This document shows positions 1-5,731 of a DNA stretch of 8,500 bases, one piece after another. The stretch lies in contig DFUX01000088.1 of NCBI GenBank assembly GCA_002379855.1, positions 5,507 through 14,006 of the forward strand, given 5' to 3'. Made by a program: the position numbers and the translations under genes. The DNA comes from Cloacimonetes bacterium UBA4175. Its GTDB lineage: Bacteria > Cloacimonadota > Cloacimonadia > Cloacimonadales > Cloacimonadaceae. The notes under the pieces were generated by a model that did not search any database, had not been told where the DNA came from, and worked only from the letters and a program-made list of their open reading frames with translations. Position 1 is the stretch's first letter; every line of letters starts with the position of its first letter.

Positions 1-76
1 AGAACAAAATGATGGCAAATGCGCTGCTCTAAAATAAGCGGCAAATCCCGACCTCCCATAACCCCAATCAGCGCTC

Positions 77-106
77 ATCCGCGCCTTTTATCCGCGTATA
101 TCTGCG
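77..106 (+). repeat. Cluster of three ATCYGCG motifs in the left intergenic region
   Basis: The heptamer ATCCGCG occurs at 77-83 and 90-96, and the variant ATCTGCG at 100-106, so three near-identical units start 13 and 10 bases apart. The same heptamer appears inverted (CGCGGAT, 8491-8497) at the far right edge of the window. No open frame with gene-like features covers this stretch. It looks like part of a dispersed intergenic repeat rather than a gene. The copies are short, so chance in GC-rich DNA is not excluded. Nothing else I can support lies in 1-248 apart from the ribosome binding site of the next gene. Confidence 0.4.
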
Positions 107-248
107 TGAACCGCTTGACCCGGAGTTTATTCAATTAACAATTCCTCCCCCGTAAAATAAAGACTCAAACGGAATACATATTGCTTTATATATACTAAAA
201 CCCGCCCAGTATATTTTTGAGTGGTAAACCCAATCATGGGAGGAGAAA

Positions 249-1916
249 ATGAAAGCATTGGAAAGCTTGGTTTTGTGTCTTGCCCTGCTCTGCGGAGCGG
301 CGGTTTTGGGAGCGCAGACGCCCCAGTGGCAGTGGGCAGTCAAAGCGGGAGGTATTGACGGTGATGAAGGCCAATCAATAGCGATTGACGGCAATGGCAA
401 CCAGTATATCATTGGCTGTTTTGACGAAATCGCCACATTCGGCAATCATACTCTGACTACAGGCGGAGGAAAAGATATCTTTGTCGCCAAACTGGACTCC
501 TCCGGCAACTGGCTCTGGGCCATCCAAGCGGGAGGAACAGACCGCGACTATGGAATTGATATCACTCTGGATGGCCAAGGTAACGCCTGGGTGACCGGGC
601 ATTTTGAAGGCACAGCCTCTTTCGGCAGCCACACACTAACAGCAAACGGAGAGTATGATGTTTTCGCCGCCAAACTGGACTCCTCCGGTAACTGGCTCTG
701 GGCCGTCCAAGCGGGAGGCCCGGACTTTGATTATGGAACCGGAATCGCCCTGGATGGAGCGGGTAACGCTTATCTGAGCGGCTATTTTTATGGCACAGCC
801 ATTTTTGGCAGTCAATCACTCGTGGCAAGCGGAGGGGAGTCGGATGCGGATATATTCGTTGCCAAACTGGATCCGGACGGCAACTGGCTCTGGGCTGTAA
901 CGGCGGGTGGAACAGAGGATGACGCGGGATTTCGCATCGCCGTTGATGGCTCAGGTTATGCCTGTTTGGTCGGGATGTTTAAAAACACCGCCACTTTCGG
1001 CAGCCAGACACTGACGGCAAGCGGAGATTTTGATGTCTTCGTCGCTAAACTGGATTCCTCCGGCAACTGGCTTTGGGCTGCCGGAGCAGGAGGAATACAC
1101 CCAGACAGTGGGTATGGCATCGCCCTGGAGAACTCTGGTGTAGTCTATGTGACTGGACTCTTTATGGGCACAGCCACATTTGGCAGCCACACCCTGACAG
1201 CAAGCGCAGATGACACAAATACAGACATCTTTGTGGCCAGACTGGATCCCTCCGGCAACTGGCTTTGGGCTACCAGATCGGGAGGGACAGACCATGACGC
1301 GGGATTTAACATCGTCACGGATGACTCTGGTAACGCCTGGGTGACCGGAGTTTTTGCGCGCACAGCCACTTTCGGCAGCCATTCCCTCACCGCAGGCGGA
1401 TACTATGATGTCTTTGTTGCTAAACTGAATCCATCCGGCAACTGGCTTTGGGCTGCCAGAGCGGGAGGGACAGAACTTGACGACAGTTATGGATATGGCA
1501 TCGCCCTGGATGGCTCGGATAACGCCTGCGTGACCGGTTATTTTGATGGCACAGCCAATTTTGGCAGCCACAGCCTGATAACAAACGGCTATCGGGACAT
1601 CTTTGTCGCCAGAATAGAAAACATTACGCCGGTTGAGGATGACCTTGCGCCGCAAGTGGTTGCCAGACTGCATAACGCCTATCCCAATCCTCTGGACAGG
1701 GGCGGAAGCGCGCTGATCAAAACACAGATTCCCGAACATTCAACCGGCACCCTGAGTATCTTTAACCTGCGTGGACAGATCGTATCCCGCCACAAACTGG
1801 GCTCAGGTTCGCGGCAGATATCCTTCAGCGGGGATGGCCTTCCCGCGGGAGTCTATTTTTACAGCCTGCAATGCGGGGATTACAAGGAGACTAAGAAGCT
1901 GGTACTGCTGAAATGA
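249..1916 (+). CDS. Exported seven-repeat (SBBP-like) beta-propeller protein with C-terminal sorting domain
   Basis: The 555-residue product is predicted to be secreted. Residues 1-22 form a signal peptide with a hydrophobic core (LVLCLALLCGAAVLGA), probably cut after GA at 21-22. Seven repeats of 61-64 residues follow, each starting with a W-x-W-A motif at W27, W88, W149, W213, W274, W338 and W399. Each carries A-G-G, an IALDGxGNAYVTG-type strand, F-G-S-H-T-L-T and D-I-F-V-A-K-L-D. This matches the style of SBBP (beta-propeller) repeats, and seven copies would suit a seven-bladed propeller. Residues 470-555 have the AYPNP start, the LSIFNLRGQIV strand, LPAGVYFYSL and a basic KKLVLLK end, as in type IX-type C-terminal sorting domains. 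The ATG at 249 has GGAGG/AGGAG upstream (from 239) at suitable spacing. The gene is monocistronic as far as seen. The ligand or role is unknown; surface adhesion or envelope function is only a guess. No catalytic motif is visible. Confidence 0.92.
   Translation: MKALESLVLCLALLCGAAVLGAQTPQWQWAVKAGGIDGDEGQSIAIDGNGNQYIIGCFDEIATFGNHTLTTGGGKDIFVAKLDSSGNWLWAIQAGGTDRDYGIDITLDGQGNAWVTGHFEGTASFGSHTLTANGEYDVFAAKLDSSGNWLWAVQAGGPDFDYGTGIALDGAGNAYLSGYFYGTAIFGSQSLVASGGESDADIFVAKLDPDGNWLWAVTAGGTEDDAGFRIAVDGSGYACLVGMFKNTATFGSQTLTASGDFDVFVAKLDSSGNWLWAAGAGGIHPDSGYGIALENSGVVYVTGLFMGTATFGSHTLTASADDTNTDIFVARLDPSGNWLWATRSGGTDHDAGFNIVTDDSGNAWVTGVFARTATFGSHSLTAGGYYDVFVAKLNPSGNWLWAARAGGTELDDSYGYGIALDGSDNACVTGYFDGTANFGSHSLITNGYRDIFVARIENITPVEDDLAPQVVARLHNAYPNPLDRGGSALIKTQIPEHSTGTLSIFNLRGQIVSRHKLGSGSRQISFSGDGLPAGVYFYSLQCGDYKETKKLVLLK
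327..1625 (+). repeat. Seven in-gene tandem repeats of 183-192 bp
   Basis: The coding repeats of the exported protein are also visible as DNA repeats. Units begin near 327, 510, 693, 885, 1068, 1260 and 1443. Lengths are 183 bp, or 192 bp for units three and five, which carry three extra codons before the DIFVAKL strand. The segment encoding SSGNWLW is nearly identical between units one and two and close in the others. This indicates spread by duplication within the gene, with the loops diverging faster than the strand motifs. Confidence 0.85.
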
Positions 1917-1936
1917 GGTGGAAAGATGAAATGGTG

Positions 1937-2090
1937 AAAAGGTTCCCACAATCCGATCTTATCGAAAAACCTGGAAAAGAGCGCTGCTGTCCCACCCCAA
2001 GAGGTGATTAATTTGGGACTAAACTCAATTTTGACTTTACCCTTTTTGTGCCTCTTGCTTGATTGTCTCTGTTGCCTATTTTTCTCCCAT
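1937..2090 (-). pseudogene. Probable decayed 5' fragment of an insertion-sequence transposase
   Basis: Read on the minus strand, this stretch encodes a basic segment (RQQRQSSKRHKKGKVK) followed by FSPKLITSWGGTAALFSRFF and DKIGLWEPF. The T-S-W-G-G, FxxKIGL pattern resembles the N-terminal part of IS1380/IS4-like DDE transposases as I remember them; I could not search for it. The similarity stops at about 1937, just past the stop codon of the exported-protein gene, so the catalytic part is absent. The only nearby ATG (2090-2088) is out of frame with this segment and hits TAG after three codons. Deleting one A from the run of five that follows would restore the frame. The stretch is AT-rich compared with its neighbours. 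Besides this, the gap 1917-2227 holds a palindrome (2109-2125) and a terminator (2190-2216). I see no intact gene in it. Confidence 0.45.
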
Positions 2091-2108
2091 CTTGATTTGA
2101 TGTTATAA

Positions 2109-2125
2109 AATGAGTTCAACTCATT
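2109..2125. repeat. Perfect 17-base palindrome
   Basis: AATGAGTTCAACTCATT is an 8-1-8 perfect inverted repeat. It lies about 20 bases upstream of the out-of-frame ATG of the transposase-like fragment. It has no T-run and only a one-base centre, so it is not a terminator. It could be a dyad operator, part of an insertion-sequence end region, or a chance match. Confidence 0.5.
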
Positions 2126-2189
2126 GTGATGGGTGAATATATGCAACACTTTTCTTTTGAGGCTGGGAGACTACTGCATTATTTGGGTT

Positions 2190-2216
2190 AAAGCCCGGAC
2201 ATCGTTCCGGGCTTTT
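2190..2216 (-). terminator. Hairpin terminator of the transporter operon, possibly bidirectional
   Basis: AAAGCCCGGA (2190-2199) pairs perfectly with TCCGGGCTTT (2206-2215), leaving a 6-base loop. On the minus strand the hairpin begins 12 bases after the receptor stop codon and ends in GGGCUUUAA. On the plus strand it ends in GGGCUUUUG and could also stop transcription from the exported-protein gene, about 275 bases upstream. The U-tracts are short on both sides, so efficiency is uncertain. Confidence 0.8.
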
Positions 2217-2227
2217 GCTGTGAAGGG

Positions 2228-4408
2228 TCAGCGTCCGAGCTTGAGGCTCAAACCGCCGTAGAAAGCGATACCCGGTTGAGGCACATAGGCATACACCTCA
2301 TACTGTTTGTTCATGACGTTACGCACGCTGAAGTGGGGGCTGAGGCGGAAATTCTGCCAGTCGAATGACCAGGTGACGCCCATATCGAGCAGGTCATAGG
2401 AATTCAGGGGGGTGGCGAGGTTGTCCGGGGTGACCCACTGCTTACCCGTGAAGCTGTATTTGCTCCAGAAGCCGAGGTTTTTCCAGTTCAGATCGAGGTT
2501 TATGGCATAGCTCAGTTCCGGGGTGTACATCAGCTTGGGGGCGCAGGAAGCGGGCAGGGTGCTGAGATCCAATGCCTTGGTGCGCAGTGCGGAAGCGCTC
2601 AGTTCCAGCCACTTTGCCACTTGCAGGCTGGATTCCAGTTCCAGGTTGCGGATGCTGGCGCGGCCGATATTGAAGGGTTTCCAGACGTTGCCGTTCATCT
2701 GGATTTGCCGCCATTGAATGAGGTTTTTGATGTCGTTTTGATGCCAGGCGGCTTTCAGGCTGAAGGGGCCATAGCGGTTTTGCAGCCAGAGCTGCCAGCC
2801 TTTGGAGAGTTCGCTTTTGAGCGCCGGGTTGCCCAGGGTTTGCGAATCTCCTTTCCAGTAAAGGTCATAGGGCGAGGGCAGGGAGAAAGAGGTGCCCAAA
2901 GTGCCGCCCAGCGTGCTTTCCACCATTCCGAAACGCTTGAGATCGGCCTCCAGCCTCCAGGAGAGGCGGTCTTCCTTTCCCGCATGGTCATAGCGCAAAG
3001 CGGCGGCCTGGGACAGGGAGAAGGTTCCGGCATCCAGATTGGAGCCCACTCTCAGGCTGAGGTTGGAGAAGCGGGAGCGGTGCTTCAGATCCTGGCTCTG
3101 GAGCAGCAGGTTGAGATTCTGATAGCGGTTGCGTCCGGTTTCCGCGGCCAGCGAGCCGGAAAGACGCCAGAATGGTTTGAGTTCCTTTTCCATTGAGGCT
3201 GTGGCGCGCAGGCCTCTGCTGTCCATCTTTTGGCGGTATCGGTTGAGGAAGAATGGGATGGGAGCCCGGGTGTTGTCATAGACGGAGCTGTTCAGGTTCA
3301 GCCAGGCGATGCCCTGCAGGCTGACCGGCCCGGCCTTGGTCTCGAGGCTGGCGCGGTTCTGGCTGGAGTAACCATCCAGCCAGGCATAGCGGTAGATTTC
3401 CAGAAAGTTCACCGTGCCGGGCAGTTCGCGGTGGAAGTCCTCATAGCTTGTCTGCAGCGCCAGCAGCGTCCCGCGGGTCTGCCAACTTGCCGCGGCGGAT
3501 ATGGAACTCTGGCGTTTGGCGTTGTTATCGCGTTTGGCGGTGCTGTCCGCCGCCCACCAGTTGCGCAGGTCATAGGTAAAATCGTTGCGGGCGGTGAATT
3601 CACTCAGGTTGAGGCGCAGATGCCAGTCTCCGTGGGAGCTCAGGAAGCCGAAGGAGCTTTTGGCGTAGCCGAAGGAACCCAGTTCCACTCCGACACTGCC
3701 CTCATCCTCGCTGGTCTGGCTGCCTTGCTTGCTGCGGATGCGCACGATGCCGCCGATGGCCGATCCTCCGCCATAGGCGGAAGCGTTGTTCTTGATCACC
3801 TCCACCGACTCTATCGACTCGGGATCAAGCAGGGAAAGGTCGTAGGCCTCGCCGTGGGGGTTGAGGGGCACGCCGTCCAGCATGATCAGGGTGTGGCGGG
3901 CGAGGTTGCCAAGAATAGAAATCCTCTGGCTTTCACCCTTGAGGGGGGTGTCTGAACTGCGCAAAGCGGTGGAACTGGAAAGCAAATCCACCGTGCTCAG
4001 ATAGCTGCGTTCCTCATCCACCGGGATGCGCAGCAGGTCTGCCGCCTGGGAAAAGGGATCCAGGCTGGTCTCGGTTACCCTCACCGTGGGCAGCACGATC
4101 GGAGACGTCTGCAGGATGACATCGCGCTGCCAGACGCGGAGCTTAGGATGGCGGAACCTCTGTTCCTTGTAGCCAACTCTGCTCACCGTAATCCATTCCC
4201 CGCCGTCCAGAAGGGTGTATGAGCCATCCGCGGCGCTGAACACGGTTTGCCTGCCATCCGTGACCACGGCGCCTTCCAGGGCCTTTCCGCTTTCGTCACG
4301 CACCTGGCCGTAAATCATGTTCCGCGCACCATCTGGCAGATCGCGGGTCGCCCACAGAGGCAGCGCGATAAGGGTCACAAGCGCCAGACAGCAGAAGAAC
4401 CTTTTCAT
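2228..4408 (-). CDS. TonB-dependent outer-membrane receptor with N-terminal carboxypeptidase-regulatory-like domain
   Basis: The 726-residue protein should be an outer-membrane gated channel that imports a scarce ligand using TonB energy. Residues 1-20 are a signal peptide (MKRFFCCLALVTLIALPLWA). Residues 31-105 form a carboxypeptidase-regulatory-like beta-sandwich (YGQVRDESGKALEGAVV, then DGSYTL and VSRVGY). A TonB-box-like TVRVTET lies near 117-124. The plug domain spans about 125-235, with LIMLDGVPLNP, the IESVEVIKNNAS-YGGGSAIGG motif and VRIRSK. The rest is a barrel rich in alternating aromatic strands, with a typical late segment VRNVMNKQYEVYAYVPQPG. The last residues are LKLGR, so the usual C-terminal aromatic residue is missing. 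The start codon overlaps the stop of the upstream ATPase gene (ATGA, 4408-4405), which suggests translational coupling. GGAAAG at 4422-4417 is a weak ribosome site. The ATPase partner suggests a siderophore, heme or cobalamin ligand; the sequence alone does not decide. Confidence 0.93.
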   Translation of the reverse strand: MKRFFCCLALVTLIALPLWATRDLPDGARNMIYGQVRDESGKALEGAVVTDGRQTVFSAADGSYTLLDGGEWITVSRVGYKEQRFRHPKLRVWQRDVILQTSPIVLPTVRVTETSLDPFSQAADLLRIPVDEERSYLSTVDLLSSSTALRSSDTPLKGESQRISILGNLARHTLIMLDGVPLNPHGEAYDLSLLDPESIESVEVIKNNASAYGGGSAIGGIVRIRSKQGSQTSEDEGSVGVELGSFGYAKSSFGFLSSHGDWHLRLNLSEFTARNDFTYDLRNWWAADSTAKRDNNAKRQSSISAAASWQTRGTLLALQTSYEDFHRELPGTVNFLEIYRYAWLDGYSSQNRASLETKAGPVSLQGIAWLNLNSSVYDNTRAPIPFFLNRYRQKMDSRGLRATASMEKELKPFWRLSGSLAAETGRNRYQNLNLLLQSQDLKHRSRFSNLSLRVGSNLDAGTFSLSQAAALRYDHAGKEDRLSWRLEADLKRFGMVESTLGGTLGTSFSLPSPYDLYWKGDSQTLGNPALKSELSKGWQLWLQNRYGPFSLKAAWHQNDIKNLIQWRQIQMNGNVWKPFNIGRASIRNLELESSLQVAKWLELSASALRTKALDLSTLPASCAPKLMYTPELSYAINLDLNWKNLGFWSKYSFTGKQWVTPDNLATPLNSYDLLDMGVTWSFDWQNFRLSPHFSVRNVMNKQYEVYAYVPQPGIAFYGGLSLKLGR

Positions 4409-5187
4409 GTTAATGGCTTTCCGGGATAGAGCAGGTTAGGCCTGTCGCTGACGGGGTTCATGGCTACCTGCAGATCAATTCCGAAGAGCTCGCGCAGCTT
4501 TTCGGGGCGCATCATCTCGCTGGGCTCGCCCTGTCCCAAAACGCGTCCTCCGCCAAGAAAGACCATCTGATCCGCAAAGTTCGCTCCCAGATTGAGGTTG
4601 TGGGAGATCAGCAGGATGCCTTTGCGGCTTTGGCGGACGATATCCACCAGCATGAGCATGATCTCCACCTGGTGGTTGATGTCCAGTTGGGAGAGGGTTT
4701 CGTCCAAAAATATATAGCGGGTGTCCTGGGCTAGGGCGCGGGCGATCAGCACCCTCTGCTTTTCCCCGCCGCTCAGCTGGGAGTAGTATCTGTGCGCCAG
4801 ACCCTGCAGCCTGAGCTGTTCCAGGATGCCGTCCACCACGCGATGGTCGGAGGGCAGCCAGGTTTGCATCAGCCCCTGGTAGGGATAGCGCCCCATCAGC
4901 ACGATGTCCCGCACGCTGTAATCGAACTGGAAGCTGGTCTCCTGGGGCACGAAGGCGATCAGTTTGGCAAGCTCGGAGCGTTTGTAGAGGTGCAGGGACT
5001 TGCCAAAGAGGGACACGCTGCCCCCCTGCGCCTTCAGGAAACCCAAAAGCGCGTAGATCAGAGTGGATTTTCCCGCTCCGTTTGGCCCCACCATCACCGT
5101 CATGGCAGCTTCGGGCAGGTGCAGGTCCAAATCCCGCAGCACCAGGTCAGTTCCGTAGGAAAAGCTGAGTTTGTTTACCTTGATCAT
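4405..5187 (-). CDS. ABC transporter ATP-binding protein, FecE/BtuD-like
   Basis: This 260-residue protein hydrolyses ATP to drive an inner-membrane importer of the iron-chelate/cobalamin class. All nucleotide-binding motifs are present: Walker A GPNGAGKST (34-42), Q-loop Q82 in FVPQE, signature LSGGEKQ (138-144), Walker B YIFLDE (158-163), D-loop SQLD (166-169) and H-loop H196. The residue after the Walker B glutamate is Thr (DETLSQLD) where the family normally has Pro. The VRDIVLMGRYPYQG segment is typical of FecE/BtuD/HmuV-like ATPases. The frame is open upstream to 5502, but I start at 5187: homology begins at MIKVNKLSFSYG, AGGTG lies 4 bases upstream, and the longer form would run through the divergent Rrf2 gene. 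The gene is followed at a 4-base overlap by the TonB-dependent receptor. No permease or substrate-binding protein gene is present on either side, so those partners must be encoded elsewhere or lost. Confidence 0.93.
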   Translation of the reverse strand: MIKVNKLSFSYGTDLVLRDLDLHLPEAAMTVMVGPNGAGKSTLIYALLGFLKAQGGSVSLFGKSLHLYKRSELAKLIAFVPQETSFQFDYSVRDIVLMGRYPYQGLMQTWLPSDHRVVDGILEQLRLQGLAHRYYSQLSGGEKQRVLIARALAQDTRYIFLDETLSQLDINHQVEIMLMLVDIVRQSRKGILLISHNLNLGANFADQMVFLGGGRVLGQGEPSEMMRPEKLRELFGIDLQVAMNPVSDRPNLLYPGKPLT

Positions 5188-5260
5188 CTTGCACCTGTGG
5201 ACTACTTTTCTGCGGAGCGCGGTTTCTGTCAATCCCCCGCTTCGGATTCCAAGATTTTGC

Positions 5261-5288
5261 TTGGCGAAATAGCATAGTAAGTTACTAT
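5261..5288 (+). promoter_or_regulatory. Candidate promoter of the rrf2-nifS-nifU operon
   Basis: TTGGCG (5261-5266) and TACTAT (5283-5288) are spaced by 16 bases, a fair sigma-70-type match. They lie 32 bases before the chosen start codon of the Rrf2 gene. The -10 element is half inside the palindrome at 5274-5288, the usual place for an autorepressor site. Confidence 0.5.
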
Positions 5289-5299
5289 ATATTACACAA
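5271..5299 (-). promoter_or_regulatory. Candidate divergent promoter of the ATPase-receptor operon
   Basis: On the minus strand TTGTGT (5299-5294) and TATGCT (5276-5271) are spaced by 17 bases. This would give a leader of about 80 bases before the ATPase start at 5187. The match is modest. A better -35 hexamer, TTGACA (5309-5304), exists but has no -10 at correct spacing. The palindrome lies between and partly on the chosen elements. Confidence 0.35.
5274..5288. promoter_or_regulatory. 15-base palindrome, likely Rrf2 operator shared by two divergent operons
   Basis: ATAGTAAGTTACTAT is a perfect 7-1-7 inverted repeat in the 133-base region between the divergent ATPase and Rrf2 genes. It overlaps the -10 of the plus-strand promoter and sits within the minus-strand candidate. 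Rrf2 proteins bind as dimers to AT-rich dyads and often repress their own operon, so this is the natural operator candidate. It begins with ATAG and ends with CTAT like IscR type 1 sites but is shorter than that 25-base consensus. Confidence 0.55.
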
Positions 5300-5306
5300 T
5301 GACTGT

Positions 5307-5312
5307 CAAGGA
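5307..5312 (+). promoter_or_regulatory. Ribosome binding site that decides the Rrf2 start
   Basis: CAAGGA ends 8 bases before ATG 5321, which is ideal spacing. The alternative ATG at 5312 overlaps this site and so cannot use it. Confidence 0.7.
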
Positions 5313-5320
5313 TGTTTAAA

Positions 5321-5731
5321 ATGGCTGTTTCAACCAAGACCGAATACGCTTTACGAGCCCTGCTGGAGCTGACCGGAGACGGCGGCGGGTCACTCTCCGC
5401 CCAAACGATCTGCGCGCGGCAGAATCTGCCCAAGAAGTATGTGGAGCATCTCTTGGGAGCCATGAAAAACGCCGGCATCATCGAAAGCAGCCAGGGTTCC
5501 AAGGGCGGTTACACCCTGTCCCGCCCCTCACACAAGATCACCCTCTACGATGTGATGCGCGCCGTGGACGACTCGAACCACGAGATGGAATGCGGCAAAA
5601 GCGGCCCTTATTGCCGGGGGGAATCCTGCCGCCTGGGCGGTCTGTTCGACGAGATCGCCACCCGCCAGCGCAGGCTGCTGAACAGCTACACCCTGGCCGA
5701 AATCGGCAAAATCTATCATGGAGCAACATAA
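5321..5731 (+). CDS. Rrf2-family transcriptional regulator, probably Fe-S sensing (IscR-like)
   Basis: This is a 136-residue winged-helix regulator. The N-terminus MAVSTKTEYALRALLEL is the classic Rrf2 opening helix. The helix-turn-helix covers about 27-52 (ICARQNLPKKYVEHLLGAMKNAG), and the wing is SSQGSKGGYTLSRP (56-69), with the KGGY motif of the family. Three cysteines at C91, C98 and C103 lie where IscR-type members bind a [2Fe-2S] cluster. The spacing here is C-x6-C-x4-C, not the C-x5-C-x5-C of E. coli IscR. I choose ATG 5321 over ATG 5312 (three residues longer) because of the ribosome site and the family N-terminus. It is the first gene of an operon with a cysteine desulfurase and Fe-S scaffold, the usual setting for an Fe-S-responsive autorepressor. 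That it senses a cluster, and that it also controls the divergent transporter genes, is inference. Confidence 0.93.
   Translation: MAVSTKTEYALRALLELTGDGGGSLSAQTICARQNLPKKYVEHLLGAMKNAGIIESSQGSKGGYTLSRPSHKITLYDVMRAVDDSNHEMECGKSGPYCRGESCRLGGLFDEIATRQRRLLNSYTLAEIGKIYHGAT

Noticed and set aside
181..219. Promoter for the exported-protein gene, including TATACT (191-196) or a Bacteroidetes-like TAnnTTTG (212-219)
   Set aside because: Either element may be a -10/-7 box, but neither has a matching upstream element at correct spacing.
951..1739. Minus-strand open frame with its own repeats opposite the exported protein
   Set aside because: Its repeats are the mirror of the real coding repeats, and it has no independent signal.
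3230..3955. Plus-strand open frame of 241 codons opposite the TonB-dependent receptor
   Set aside because: It is antisense to the plug and barrel region of a well-supported receptor. Its composition is that of a shadow frame.
5188..5320. Cobalamin or other riboswitch ahead of the transporter operon
   Set aside because: The leader on the minus strand is only about 80 bases and shows no conserved box such as the B12-box. It is too short for a cobalamin riboswitch.
5188..5502. N-terminal extension of 105 residues for the ABC ATPase
   Set aside because: The frame is open, but the added residues show no ATPase homology and lie antisense to the Rrf2 gene and its promoter. A good ribosome site and the family N-terminus point to 5187.
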